A stretch of 64,000 bases of DNA from Capronia americana. Its lineage: Eukaryota > Ascomycota > Eurotiomycetes > Chaetothyriales > Herpotrichiellaceae. Position numbers and translations under genes: made by a program. Each line of letters begins with the position of its first letter. Position 1 is the first letter of the stretch. The notes beneath the pieces are model-generated. The model was not told the DNA's origin. It ran no database searches and saw nothing but the letters and a program-made list of their open reading frames with translations. Shown one piece after another: positions 22,895-33,421 of this stretch. The stretch lies in the NCBI GenBank assembly GCA_016110215.1, contig JADWQD010000014.1, positions 992,001 to 1,056,000 on the forward strand, in the 5' to 3' direction.

Positions 22895-24744
22895 TGTATT
22901 GAGGGTGGTGCGACCTTGATCGCGTTGATTGCTTGAGGAGAGTAGCCGTGATCAATTACGGAGGGTGAAGTCGAGCTGAAATCGAAATGGACACGTCGTA
23001 ACAAGAGAGAAAGGAAGGATTGAATGATGGATTGAGGATGCAAACGAGCCATCGTCCTGAAAAGGCGCCCTGAGGCGCCCTGGGCCGCCCGGAGAGTGTT
23101 CTCGGGGGAGTCTACTCCGCAGTAGGCACTAACTACATAATTATAATTATACGGTGAGCGTCAAGGCTTTGGGACGGCCCTGGGCGGCCCTCCTCCGTAC
23201 CCACACCGAATTGCCTGGACGCTCTGGCGCGACGAGAACTAGGGTAAAACATTACATCTCAGTGTGAATTCATCTACGAAGAATCGAGGTACAGGATGTC
23301 GGCAGTCTTCATGTCTATACGTGCCACATCAGGAGAGGAATGCAGGCGATGTGGTCAAATATGTTCTTCACAAATCTTCCCAATTCGGTCGTGGTACTGT
23401 ACGAGGTACATAATTTGTTGATGAGCTCTCGGTCTCCAACAAAAGTTCGGGGTAAGGTCACCCTGACCGCACAATCTTAGCAGATCTATCATCTACACAT
23501 GCAGGTAGCCTGAATCTCTTCATGCCCGCGCGGGTGGAAGCATAATGAGCTTGTGAGGCTGCAGGGAGATGCAGGTAGACCCCGGGTGACTCGGGAGAAG
23601 TCGGGTGAAGGGAGATGAGTCAAAGCAGCGGTAGGATCAGCGGAGGCCAATAAACATTTAGCCAGAGGGGTAGTTCAAGGAGGAAATCCGGGGAAAGGCT
23701 GTATGTCGGGATCTTTCATCCACAGAGGGAACGTAGATAGCCCAAGCTGAAGATGAGGGAGAGAAACTATTCGGGTCAATCAGACCGAGCAGGCTGAGTA
23801 AGGTACATTCCTGTTCAGACGTGTCGGTCAGGATTGTTGGATAATCATTGCCAGTTGAACATCGAAAAGAGAACTGTTGAAACGCATGTGGTTCACCGAC
23901 TTGACGCCAATCATGCCGGACTTGTGGCTTTTGGTCGTCTCACTCGGAGTCGCGGTCCCCATAGTGTGCTCTCAACCACATCGTTCGTTCTCACGTGTCA
24001 ACAAGTTAAGATACATTCAAGCATGTTTCGGGTGCAAGTCAAGACGAGGAGAGATGGATCAATGACGACTGAATGGTCGTTGATTTACCCTCCGACCGGC
24101 GACCAAGCCCACTGTGCCTGACTTCGGTGCTAGGGAGGAACGTTAGGCGTCAGGCCAAAAAAGGGCATGCCCACAACGAACTGTTTAGTGGCTGAGGGCC
24201 GGCGTTAATTGGTGAGTGGTACCAGTGGGATGCCCGCAACATCGTCATCTCGCTTGACTGGCTCGACTTGTCCCCACGCTCCTCGAGGCATTCGTGGTAA
24301 CCCCGTACCTCGTATCATTCCACTCTCCAACAACAATACACCCGTCGTTCCTCATTGCTTTTCTCAGGCGAGATCCCACGCACCGTATCGCACACATGTT
24401 TAGTTTCTGACTGTTGAGAAGACATCCAACATCCCGTGCCCAAGTCAATCTGAGCTCAGCTGAAACCGACCGAGACTGTTCGTCCGCATTCGTTCTTTCC
24501 TACTCTCCTCTCGCCTTATCACTTCCTCACCTCGATTCTCTTACGATTACATCTCCCCGTATACACCCGATCGCTTCTCTTAGATCTACTCGTTCCCCCG
24601 CATTTCCTGGCATCCTTGCATACGGTCCCTACCTCCCTGCTCGCGTGCTTGTTCTCCAGGCCAACCGTGGGTTCCGACAAGGTGCTGAGTGAAGGATGCG
24701 CTGTCGAATAAGAAGAGCAGTCCCTGTATACCCGTCCTAGGACC
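22895..24744. promoter_or_regulatory. Divergent promoter region, 1.85 kb
   Basis: This separates the C2H2 gene (-) from the repeat-rich protein gene (+), so it holds both promoters. A GC-rich motif group lies near the C2H2 start (listed separately). The 95-codon frame at 23834-24121 has no recognisable features. CT-rich sequence precedes the plus-strand gene at about 24480-24640. Confidence 0.5.
23064..23190. promoter_or_regulatory. GC-rich repeated/inverted motif group upstream of C2H2 gene
   Basis: GGCGCCCTG occurs twice in tandem (23064-23072 and 23074-23082), directly followed by GGGCCGCCC (23082-23090). The exact inverse GGGCGGCCC lies at 23182-23190. The cluster is 170-300 bp upstream of the C2H2 start codon. 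This looks like a set of binding sites; which factor would use it is unknown. Confidence 0.35.
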
Positions 24745-27090
24745 ATGGACGCTTCCCCGCCCCTTCCCAGGCGATTCGTCCCGGAACCTATAGAGATCAC
24801 GGTCAAAAGCTCCAGATCCTCTCGAACCCAGTCAGACAACCCCTCCGCGAGTGCTTCTTCCGAAGGCAGACTCCCTTCCTCAAATACGACCGATTCCATG
24901 ACTCCCAGTACGAAGCCTCGGAGGTCCCTACCTCAACCGGTAGAAGAAACCACAAGGAGTTCACGAAAGAAGAATAATGCGGACCATGTAGTAGACTCTG
25001 AGGAAACGACGCAGGACGGTCCCCTCTCGGGCTCGACCAATCCACATTACTCCTACTCAGGTGATTCGACTCTACCTGGAGTACCAAACAGCAGGCCTCC
25101 GAGACGCTTCGCTCCCGAACCGCTAGAGACTACTGCACGGTCTTCAAGGCGGAAGTTCACCCCTGAACCCATTGAAACGAGTACGAGAAAGAGCAAGGAC
25201 AAAGACAATCCACCACCAGAAGAGACTGCTCCCAAGCCTCGCAGGAAGTTTGCACCTGAGCCTGTCGAAACCACTACAAGAAGCTCCAAGGACAAGAGAC
25301 CAAAGGACTCCGAAGAAACACCCAGCTCCCGGCCTCGCCGGAAGTTCATCCCAGAACCCATAGACACCACCACCACCACCAACAGGCGACGCAAAGTTAG
25401 CCTTGACGAGATATGCGAGGAAGAGCCTGCCAATACCGGCGATTCTTCTCCCTCTAGTCGAGCGTCTAGTGGACCTCGAAAGTTCTCTCCCGAATTACTA
25501 GAGACTGCCAAAGGCTCCTACCGAAGATTCCATCCACAGACACCCGAGACCAGCGTGTCACCAGCTCCTAGCAGACGGGCACCATCGCCGCCGCCCATTG
25601 AAGAAGACCCCACCTGCGAGGACGTCGATGAAACTGAAGAAGAATCCCGCTTCTCGGCGGCAGCTCTGGCCCGCAAGAACCCTGAACCGCTTCGGCAGCA
25701 TTCATTCGTCGTTCCTGACCTGCCCATGATCGAGTCGACCACCGAGGATGAAGATTCAGAAGCTCCTTCTCTAGCCGACTCCTCCTCTTCGTTCGGGTCG
25801 TCTGTTGCGAAGAGACCACCGCCCGCCACCAAAGACAGCTACACCGAATATGTCCTCCGCTTAGCTGCCGAAACGGTGAGCGAAAAGGAGCTACAAGAAC
25901 AGGCTATGGCAGCTTATATCAACGAACGACCTCACGAGCCTGTCGATCACTTTGCCATCGACTACGATGAAGATGAGGATGGTCCCCTGCCGAGTCCTAT
26001 ATTTCAGGGAGAGAAAGGAGTTGATGCTCGCGCCTTCAGGCGGTCTTCAGCCGCGGAATTGGCATTGGAGATGGACCATATGCGTAAACACCACGAGCGA
26101 TTAGAAGCTGCGAAACGGGGCCTGAAATCTGACACTGCCGGTCAAAGTCGATTTAGTGCCGCGGCGCTAGCGACAAGACACGCTATGGAGGCGAAGGGTC
26201 TAAAGAAGGCGAAGAAACCGCGAGCAGAGGACGAAGACTCAGAATTGGCCCGTATGAGAGCCGCTGCGTCTCCACCGATGCTCGGCGTCGATCTCGTGTT
26301 CCCGTTCACCATCTCGCCCAAGATGACGCGCTGTGATCCAGATCAGGCTCCGAGACCGCGAACTGCAGACAGCGATGATGAAGAGACCGAGCCCAGTAGT
26401 CCCGAATTGTGGAAATCCAACAAGAAGCGCGAAAACAATGCCGGAGAAGGCTTGTGGATGGGCATGTGCCAGGCAGGACTCTGGCAACCCCAAAGTCCAA
26501 AGAATGGCCAGCGAAGTGGCATACAGACCCCTTCGCCGGTGACCCCAGCCGGTGAACGAATCAATCCTTTCGAGAGCACGACGCCAGGACGTGGGACTAG
26601 GACCCCCGGACGTCGTAGGGCGCCGTTCGCATCGGGCCAGCCACACGTCCCATTGACGCCGCCCCGAAGTCAAGATGGCGATGATGTATTCACCAGCACG
26701 ATCGACAGGAAGCTGCAGCTTGAAAGGCAAATCGAGGAGGAATTCCCTAATAGTGTTATAACTCAGATTTACAACTATCTCTCGCTCGGCTATCCCAGCT
26801 TAGCCCACATGTTCGACGACGAATTGAGCAAGATCTCACGGATCCCGATAGAAGAGCTTCGCAAAGATGATAAGCACGTCGATGCAAAGGGATATGTCGG
26901 AGCTCCCGAAGGAGACGGTTGGGATGAAGCAGAGGTTATCGGCCGGTGTAAGCGATGGGAGGCCTTGAGGTTGTACGTCAAGGAATGGGCAAGACAAAGC
27001 CCCAACTTCGCAGACGAGAGGAAACGGGCGGCGCTGGGTGCGAACGAAGATTGGGGTGCGAGGGCTAGAAGGGGGAGTTGGGCTCATTAG
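24745..27090 (+). CDS. Disordered repeat protein with conserved C-terminal region, function unknown
   Basis: A single ATG-initiated exon of 781 residues. I do not recognise it as a named gene. Residues 9-270 contain about eight degenerate copies of a motif of the form R-[RK]-F-x-P-E-P-[ILV]-E-T-T-x-[RK]-S-S, at about residues 9, 59, 119, 136, 166, 198, 244 and 260. Spacers are Ser/Lys/Asp rich. Two further copies of a short SRFSAAALA element occur at about residues 300 and 470. The middle is acidic and disordered. The last ~130 residues look folded: a helix starting LQLERQIEEEFPNSVITQIY, then YNYLSLGYPSLAHMFDDEL and a terminal basic helix with conserved Trp residues. No signal peptide or membrane span is seen. 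The clean reading frame and internal repeats support a real gene. Confidence 0.82.
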   Translation: MDASPPLPRRFVPEPIEITVKSSRSSRTQSDNPSASASSEGRLPSSNTTDSMTPSTKPRRSLPQPVEETTRSSRKKNNADHVVDSEETTQDGPLSGSTNPHYSYSGDSTLPGVPNSRPPRRFAPEPLETTARSSRRKFTPEPIETSTRKSKDKDNPPPEETAPKPRRKFAPEPVETTTRSSKDKRPKDSEETPSSRPRRKFIPEPIDTTTTTNRRRKVSLDEICEEEPANTGDSSPSSRASSGPRKFSPELLETAKGSYRRFHPQTPETSVSPAPSRRAPSPPPIEEDPTCEDVDETEEESRFSAAALARKNPEPLRQHSFVVPDLPMIESTTEDEDSEAPSLADSSSSFGSSVAKRPPPATKDSYTEYVLRLAAETVSEKELQEQAMAAYINERPHEPVDHFAIDYDEDEDGPLPSPIFQGEKGVDARAFRRSSAAELALEMDHMRKHHERLEAAKRGLKSDTAGQSRFSAAALATRHAMEAKGLKKAKKPRAEDEDSELARMRAAASPPMLGVDLVFPFTISPKMTRCDPDQAPRPRTADSDDEETEPSSPELWKSNKKRENNAGEGLWMGMCQAGLWQPQSPKNGQRSGIQTPSPVTPAGERINPFESTTPGRGTRTPGRRRAPFASGQPHVPLTPPRSQDGDDVFTSTIDRKLQLERQIEEEFPNSVITQIYNYLSLGYPSLAHMFDDELSKISRIPIEELRKDDKHVDAKGYVGAPEGDGWDEAEVIGRCKRWEALRLYVKEWARQSPNFADERKRAALGANEDWGARARRGSWAH

Positions 27091-28460
27091 GCTCACCAAT
27101 CGAGCCAGGTTTCGGCGCATACACGGTGGTTCTTCGTTGCAAGTCCCGCTGAGGGCGATGGTTTTGGCTGTTTTGTGCGCATGAACTTTTAGCGATTCGG
27201 TACTTGCCTGCGCTGGGTTTCGATGCATCCCTGCCGGCTTTGGTTTCTCCCGGCGCCGCTGGGCGCGAAAAATGCGCGGTTTGATCTTCTGTTCCCTGTC
27301 TGCGAGGTGACTTCTTGCAATCTCGACGGGAACAAGAACTCGAGCCGGCAGGTGGACTGTATAGGGTAGGGTATACCTTAGATACAGGACAAGAAAATAA
27401 CGATGACATGAGAAAGTAAAGTTTCATGGTTACCTAGGTATGTTTGACTGTACACGCCCTGCAATAGACCTTTTGCCTCGACAGTTTTGGCAGGAGAAAG
27501 CATCCTGCCATCCGCCCTGATCTTCTTCGGGCGCACCGAGAGAAGAAGTGAGTTGGTTGCCTTGAAAATGAGAATGAAAATGAAAATAGAAGTCAAAACC
27601 GACACTCAATAGATCTCAGCTCACCTTAACATACACCATACAGTCTACAGTCCCCATACTATGTCCAGTCCTAAACATATCCCGAACCTTCCTTCCCTGA
27701 TTCCTATACAGTATAGTGACTGAAGTAACCTCAGCTAAGGTACCTGATCCACCCGAGCAGTCACGCACTCCCTCGCAGGTAGGAGGGGGGTTCCAAGACT
27801 CCTACTGTGAGTAAGTACCTAAGAAAGGCGACTAATTACACACTCTCAACAGTAGGTACCGAGTACGAAGCAAGGATAGATTTGCGTAGCCCTAGCGTTC
27901 TGTTTTGTTTACCGTATTGTAGCACGACCAGTTCCAACGCCCGTTTGCGCTGCTGTCTACTGTCTGCATGTCTATTTATTCGCCACGGTCGATCGATGGA
28001 GAGAGAATTCGATCGTACCAACTGTTCATGTCATGTCATGCGTTGGTATGTATCACCTCAACGGCCTTCGTGAGTTTTTTCCCTGTTTGCGAATCCACGG
28101 TATCTTTCCGAGGACGAGGATGATGATCGCAATGTGCTAGGCTACAGGGCAAGAGTGGAGTGAAGCTGAAGGTTGCTGAGAATGCCATTGTATGGTGACT
28201 CCTGTGAGCTTGAGCTCGGGCTCGGGCTGAGTCGTTCCTTGTGATGGATTATTTGAGGTTTGAGGTCTGAGGTTTGCCTCCGCGTCTGTTATAAGTGACA
28301 AGACAGACACACGACCCATGTCATGTCATGTCATGTCGTCTCACCCCACTGGCAGATTATGTGGGAAGCTCTCTTGTTGATATAAAATACCTAGATCGTT
28401 CTCCTGTCCCTTCCATTGATCCATTCGCTCGCTCGCTCGCTCCACTTGCAACTAACCACT
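27091..28460. other. Intergenic region, 1.4 kb, with simple repeats
   Basis: No convincing gene is present. Simple repeats include a short GAAAAT tract near 27565-27590, TCATG repeats at about 28026-28040 and again at 28317-28337, and a GCTC tract at 28426-28442 just upstream of the next small ORF. Confidence 0.5.
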
Positions 28461-28874
28461 ATGAACAAAAGCACGTCGTCGGTCTTGGACAACATCTCCA
28501 ACCCCGAGTACTATAATCGATATATTAAGATGACGCACCAAATTACAGAGACGGCTACGACTGTCTCCCTGGACCGGGATCAGGATCGGGAAACCGAGCC
28601 CAAAAAGCTGGTGTTGAGGCAGGGGACTTCCGCATCCAGATCCAAGGCTGATAAGAAAGGTCATTATCCACATCTATCATCAACAGGCTTTGCTTCAAAG
28701 CCAGTCAAAGGAACACAGTGCCTGACCGGAGCCTTGTCGTTGGCCAAACATCTACCAGGCGAGCTGTCCAACGCAGCGGAGGACCCAGAGGTGGGTGATA
28801 CTCCATCTGATCAGGCGGAGGGGTCGGAGTCGCCCGAGACGAGGTTTGCTGCCAAAATTTGCGGCGGTGGTTGA
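28461..28874 (+). CDS. Small hypothetical protein (weakly supported)
   Basis: An ATG at 28461 opens a 137-codon frame beginning MNKSTSSVLDNISNPEYYN. The product is hydrophilic, Ser/Thr/Glu rich and without signal peptide, membrane span or known domain. The frame is also open for 15 codons upstream but without an ATG. Length and composition are compatible with a small disordered fungal protein, but chance is possible. Transcript or homologue evidence would decide. Confidence 0.35.
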   Translation: MNKSTSSVLDNISNPEYYNRYIKMTHQITETATTVSLDRDQDRETEPKKLVLRQGTSASRSKADKKGHYPHLSSTGFASKPVKGTQCLTGALSLAKHLPGELSNAAEDPEVGDTPSDQAEGSESPETRFAAKICGGG

Positions 28875-29231
28875 CTACAGCTGCGGCAGAAGATAATGCA
28901 CGACAACCAGCCTGGGCAATCTGCATTATTCCGTAGCAGTGGCCGGACGAGAGTAATGAGCTATTATTTGCTCAGTGCGGTGGAGAAGAGGGAGGTTGGC
29001 AAATTTGAGTCGCCATTATACCTTGCTCACCGATCCGACAAGTTATATTGGAAGCTGACCGGAATAGGCGAGTTTGTTTTCAGAAGAATGTATGGCTTAC
29101 ACGGCTGGGTTGAAGTGAGGTGGAGCTGAATTTGATCGATCCGCTGAATTCGGTGCCTGCGTTTTCAAGAGTGCCCCATATCCCGTGTGTGTTAGAACCG
29201 TAGACCCGAATTGACGACGGTGCTGAACTCG
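28875..29231. other. Convergent intergenic region
   Basis: This 357 bp 3' flank lies between the small ORF (+) and trm5 (-). I see nothing in it. Confidence 0.5.
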
Positions 29232-30868
29232 TCAAGGTCGTGCAAAAGCGACGCTCTTCGGAATCCGAAAGCTGGCGCAAAACATTTTCTTCTTGGGCGC
29301 GACGAGCCTCACGTACCGAATATCCATGTCGAGCACCGGATCGTCCAATTTGACCTCGGAACCGATGTGCTTCGTGATTCGCTCACAAATCTCCCGAAGC
29401 TCTTCCTCTTCAGCAGTATGCTTCGTCTGAAACAGATAGAGGTGAATTAAAGGTAGTTTCTGCAATGTGTGCGGTTGGAACTCTGTTTCTCGACCGTGGT
29501 ATACGCCTCTGAAAGCGTCGAGGAACTCGATAGCACTTGCCGGAAGATTCATCACGTAATGGGAGAATACGGTCGGTTCTTGTAGGACCTTGGCAGCATC
29601 GTCGGCGGCTTTCTTGAGAGCTTCGATGTCTTCTTTGCTCTGATTCCTGGATGTCTTGACCTTTGCGGGGAGTTTGACTGTTCGTGGTGTGTTTCCCAAC
29701 GCCTCGGTAGCCTCGCGGATAAATTGTCTGCCGTCAACGCACGAGGCCATCACGAAAGCATCGACTTTGTTGCGTTTGATGGCATCCTCCAAGCTGGCGT
29801 AAGAGTCGGGGTTGAGATCGTTGGCCCTGACAAAGACCTTTCTTTTGCCTGCAGGAATGGCGAATGGTCCTACACCGGCCATGACATCGCAGACAGCTTC
29901 CCCTTCGTTGAAAGTCTCGAATACTCGAGCATGTTCGGTGCCCAGCCTCGAGTTCCAGTAGACTTTGCCGAAGTTGAATCTGAATTCGCAATCGGACTCG
30001 CGCACCGTGACGTCCAAATCGTCGGGCCCGGCGAGGACTTCGTAGGGGAATGTTCGAAAGACGGACTCGGTGCCAACGTCGAATGTCTTGTTGATGACCG
30101 TGGTGATATTGGGATTCTTGTCGACGAGGATTTGTCCAATCAGATGTTTGTAGGGTAAGTACGGTTCTCGTAGATTCACGTGGGCTTAGATATGTCAGTG
30201 ATGTACTGGAAATGCATTACCCCCCGGAGCACATTACCGACGTGGCCGACCTGGGCAAAGCCTGCTGGCGTTTCTTTCTCCTCTTCCGGGATTTCAGGCA
30301 GTATTGCTTCAAGGATATTGTCTAGCGCCGCATGTCAGTTTATGATGGGGGGAGAAAGTTCTCCGTCCGCAGACTCACGTACGCATCGTCCAGTCGTCGT
30401 ATGTAAGAGTCAGGTTGTACGGTCGTACTCTGGTGAGATTGTCTTCCACCAGTTTGGTGAGTGTCGGCGACCACGTACTCGGTTCTGCTCACGAGTCAAC
30501 CTTGGATCCAAAAGCTCAGGTGGACCGAACGCACCGTCCGCTTCAATTCCATGTCTTAGCAGGATACACTTTGCGCTGGGAGCGGAGTCATCTTCTCGCA
30601 AGTGCTTTATGGGACTGATTCTCAATATGTCCCCGGATCTATCCAGGTCCTTCCGCACATTGGTGATCTGTTTGACGTCCGAGATCGAGGCTGCAGCCAA
30701 GGGCACAACTTTACGGAAGAAAGATTTGTCCAAAACATGCATCGACCGATTGACTGGTGGTAGGAAGACTTTTGGCAAATCTGCCGAGTTGAGATTCATC
30801 TTTCTGTTTACCACATCTGACGGCTGTGATTGGAATGCCAAGTAGAGTCGACGCAAGAAACTTGCCAT
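29232..30868 (-). CDS. trm5: tRNA (guanine37-N1)-methyltransferase Trm5
   Basis: There are four exons: 30868-30535, 30484-30383, 30321-30238 and 30184-29232. They are joined by 50, 61 and 53 bp introns, giving 490 residues with every junction in frame. Trm5 makes m1G37 next to the anticodon from S-adenosylmethionine and prevents frameshifting. Recognisable segments are PPVNRSM..LDKSFF, ILLRHGIEAD, the spliced DDWTMHNILEAILPE, VAHVNLREPYLPYKHLIGQ, VYWNSRLGTEHAR, the cofactor loop AGVGPFAIPAG and the catalytic-site NLPASAIEFL. The first 23 residues (MASFLRRLYLAFQSQP...) precede a second Met at base 30799 and look like a mitochondrial presequence. This fits the known cytosolic plus mitochondrial location of yeast Trm5. 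Confidence 0.96.
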
Positions 30869-31092
30869 GCGCAGTCGCCCGATATGATTGACGTTGGCGG
30901 ATGTGCCATCGTTCGCGAAGGAGACAGATTTTGAAGGAGCCGGGCAAGGAGCGTTGCCAAGACACTAGTCCAGAAGGAGCAAAGTACTGACTACTGCAGA
31001 GCATAGCGCACAGATTCTCTCTCAGCCATGCATGACTCGGTGATCTCGTCTCCTTACCACCTGAAGATGTCTGTCTTGCGTGCTTGCCAACA

Positions 31093-31765
31093 TCATCCCT
31101 TCTTCCACAAGCTCAACAACGGCCCGGCCGATCCATTGACGGGATCCTGAACCGGCAATGCAACGCTTCGAATCTCTTCCGTATACGTATCCCCCACGGC
31201 CTCCTTGCCCAATTCGCTACGCCACTTCGGAGCTCCCTTCAACACACACCCCCAGTCAGCATCGAGTCCCTCGTGTGACAGCAACGTGACCCTCTCACCT
31301 CAGGATAGACACCTATATATCGGTAATCCCGACTACTCTGGAGAGAGCAGTGGCCGGTTCCCGCGGGCAGAACGATGACATCCCCGGCCCGGACATCGAT
31401 CTCCTGGCCCCCGCCCGTGTCATTCGTGCCGCAACCCACCAGGATGGTCGATTCGCCTTGGAAGACACCTGTTGCGTATCCATCAGTTTCGCGAGGCTCC
31501 CGCACCGCTCGGACTGATACATGGGAATGCGAATCCGTCGGCCGTGGGTCTTACCGTAGCATTCGTGCGTGTTTGGGTGGAAATGCTTGTATGCAATATG
31601 ACCCCACACGCCTTTCTTCTCCCAGGCGTGTGATTCTAGAAACACGGTGGTTTTCTCCTCTGAGAGAGGGAGGGGCAGACAATCCCGGTAGATGAGGACC
31701 GGCCAGTCATTGTTGGGGCAGTGCTGGTTCGGACTGAGGTAGTAGGTCTCTGGTTCGTAGACCAT
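31093..31765 (-). CDS. YjlB-like cupin-domain protein
   Basis: There are three exons: 31765-31555, 31468-31299 and 31236-31093, encoding 174 residues. The ATG gives MVYEPETYYLSPNQ; the frame extends upstream only from non-ATG codons. The protein matches the length and layout of the small cupin family typified by Bacillus YjlB: YKHFHPNTHECYGVF (metal-site His/His/Glu, formed across intron 1), then VLPAGTGHCSL, then GVYPEGAPKWR formed across intron 2, and a C-terminal DPVNGSAGPLLSLW. A nearer acceptor would give only a 29 bp second intron, so the 62 bp alternative was chosen; it restores the conserved YPEG junction. A metal-binding cupin enzyme or binding protein is expected; the reaction is unknown. 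Confidence 0.85.
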
Positions 31766-32407
31766 TGTGTCAGACGTGACGAGACGAGGGTGGATGACGG
31801 TACGTGCGGTGGCTAATTGAACTGCAGATGTACGGACGGGCCTTTGTCTTGTAGACGACCTGTAGTAATATCTTGTATACCTCGGGCAAGATACAGGACG
31901 TATAGATACGTAGGTGAAGCCGAGCAGCACGGATTAAAGTGCCATTCCGGGTAAAGGCATCAGGGCATCAAGGGCTAGAGTGCGGAGTAGTCCACCTACC
32001 GATTGGGTCATCTCTACAGAAGTTAGCCAACACGAGTGCGGCGGAGGAGAATAATATCACGTGCGTTGGCGCACCCGTGAAATTGGATCTTTACTAATAG
32101 CTTTTCAACACGTGCTTGCTCGTCGACGCGTCGAGAACGCGTTGGAGCTAGTAATTTGACTGTTTCGCCATGGTGCTATGACGTCTTTGATTTTTGAAAT
32201 ACCGTGTGACGATATGCTTCCTAGGTAAGGACCTTAGGTATCATGATGTCTTCTCGACATGAACACCATACATTCACGCATACGAAATATCTGGTCTGTT
32301 CGACAAAAGGGGAAGTTACGACAAACCACTCTAGCTATCCCAGCCATCACAAGCACTGATCGTCCACCTTGGACTGGTTCCCCATCTCAGCTCTGATCCT
32401 CAACACC
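31766..32407. promoter_or_regulatory. Divergent promoter region, cupin / AlkB-like genes
   Basis: About 640 bp contain both upstream regions. A CACGTG box lies near 32109 in the sequence context AACACGTGCTT only as ACACGTG. No further elements are claimed. Confidence 0.4.
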
Positions 32408-33406
32408 ATGACGAAAAGAACGCTCGACAGCTTCTTCTCCCCAAACCCCAAGAAACCTCGACCCGAAGTGGCATTGCAACCTCTACCGTCAAATCCAGAC
32501 CCGAATTTAAACCAACACCCACCACAATACACAAATCATCCGACCTACCCGTGGCCTATCCCACATGTACCGCCACATATCTCCTCGGAACTTGAACTCC
32601 TCGTCACAGTCCAAGGGCGGGAAATCAAAGACCAACCACACCTCGACTTGTTGTATTTCCAGCCTTTCATCCCCAAATCCATCGAAAGGGAACTGTTCCA
32701 CTTTCTGCGCTCGGAGCTGTTCTTCTACCGCGTCCGGTATACCATCAAGCGGTTCGGTAAGGAGACGGTGATCAACACGCCGCGCTTCACGACGGTGTTC
32801 GGACTCGACGAGACGAGCCGGTTCGTCGATGAGGGCGCTCGGATCGTCGACGCCGCTGACCCCTCCAGGACAGTCCCGCGGGATAAGTACCGATGCAGGC
32901 CGCGGCCTATACCGGAGTGTTTGGATTTGCTGCGCCGGGTCACTGAGGCGAACACCGATACCAAGTATAACTTCTGTTTGGTGAATTATTACGCCACGGG
33001 AAGCGATAGCATTTCGTTCCACAGCGATGATGAGCGCTTCCTGGGCGAGAATCCGGCGATCGCCTCCTTCACACTGGGCGCGAGGAGGGACTTCTTGATG
33101 AAGCATAAACCGCCCAGGGAGGGCGAGCCGAAGTTGGAGACAAGAGACATCAAGTTGCCGCTGTGCAGTGGGGATATGATCCTGATGCGCGGTCCAACAC
33201 AGTCGAACTGGTTGCATAGCATCCCGAAGCGCAAGGGTGCCGAGGCTGACCGAGGACGGATCAACATCACGTTCCGACGAGCGATGATCCCCGCCGGCAC
33301 GGAGAACTATTATCGATACAATGTCGGGGAGGGTGGCCCGTATAAATGGGATAGCTCCAGGAAGGAGATGGTGCCATGGGTAAGAACACCCGTAGATACC
33401 GGGTGA
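32408..33406 (+). CDS. AlkB-type 2-oxoglutarate/Fe(II) dioxygenase (ALKBH2/3-like DNA repair)
   Basis: A single exon encodes 332 residues. The longer open frame starts at a TTG; the first ATG (32408) gives MTKRTLDSFFSP. AlkB enzymes oxidatively remove N-alkyl lesions such as 1-methyladenine and 3-methylcytosine. The metal triad is His205-x-Asp207 (ISFHSDDERF) and His270 (WLHSIP). The 2-oxoglutarate arginines are in Arg284-x-N-x-T-x-Arg290 (RINITFR). NYYATGSDSISFHSD is typical of the ALKBH2/3 group. Residues 3-10 (KRTLDSFF) resemble a PCNA-interacting PIP box with Lys in the Gln position. The gene ends 15 bp from the stop codon of the convergent CorA-like gene. Confidence 0.92.
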   Translation: MTKRTLDSFFSPNPKKPRPEVALQPLPSNPDPNLNQHPPQYTNHPTYPWPIPHVPPHISSELELLVTVQGREIKDQPHLDLLYFQPFIPKSIERELFHFLRSELFFYRVRYTIKRFGKETVINTPRFTTVFGLDETSRFVDEGARIVDAADPSRTVPRDKYRCRPRPIPECLDLLRRVTEANTDTKYNFCLVNYYATGSDSISFHSDDERFLGENPAIASFTLGARRDFLMKHKPPREGEPKLETRDIKLPLCSGDMILMRGPTQSNWLHSIPKRKGAEADRGRINITFRRAMIPAGTENYYRYNVGEGGPYKWDSSRKEMVPWVRTPVDTG

Positions 33407-33421
33407 TTGATCCGACGCGCC

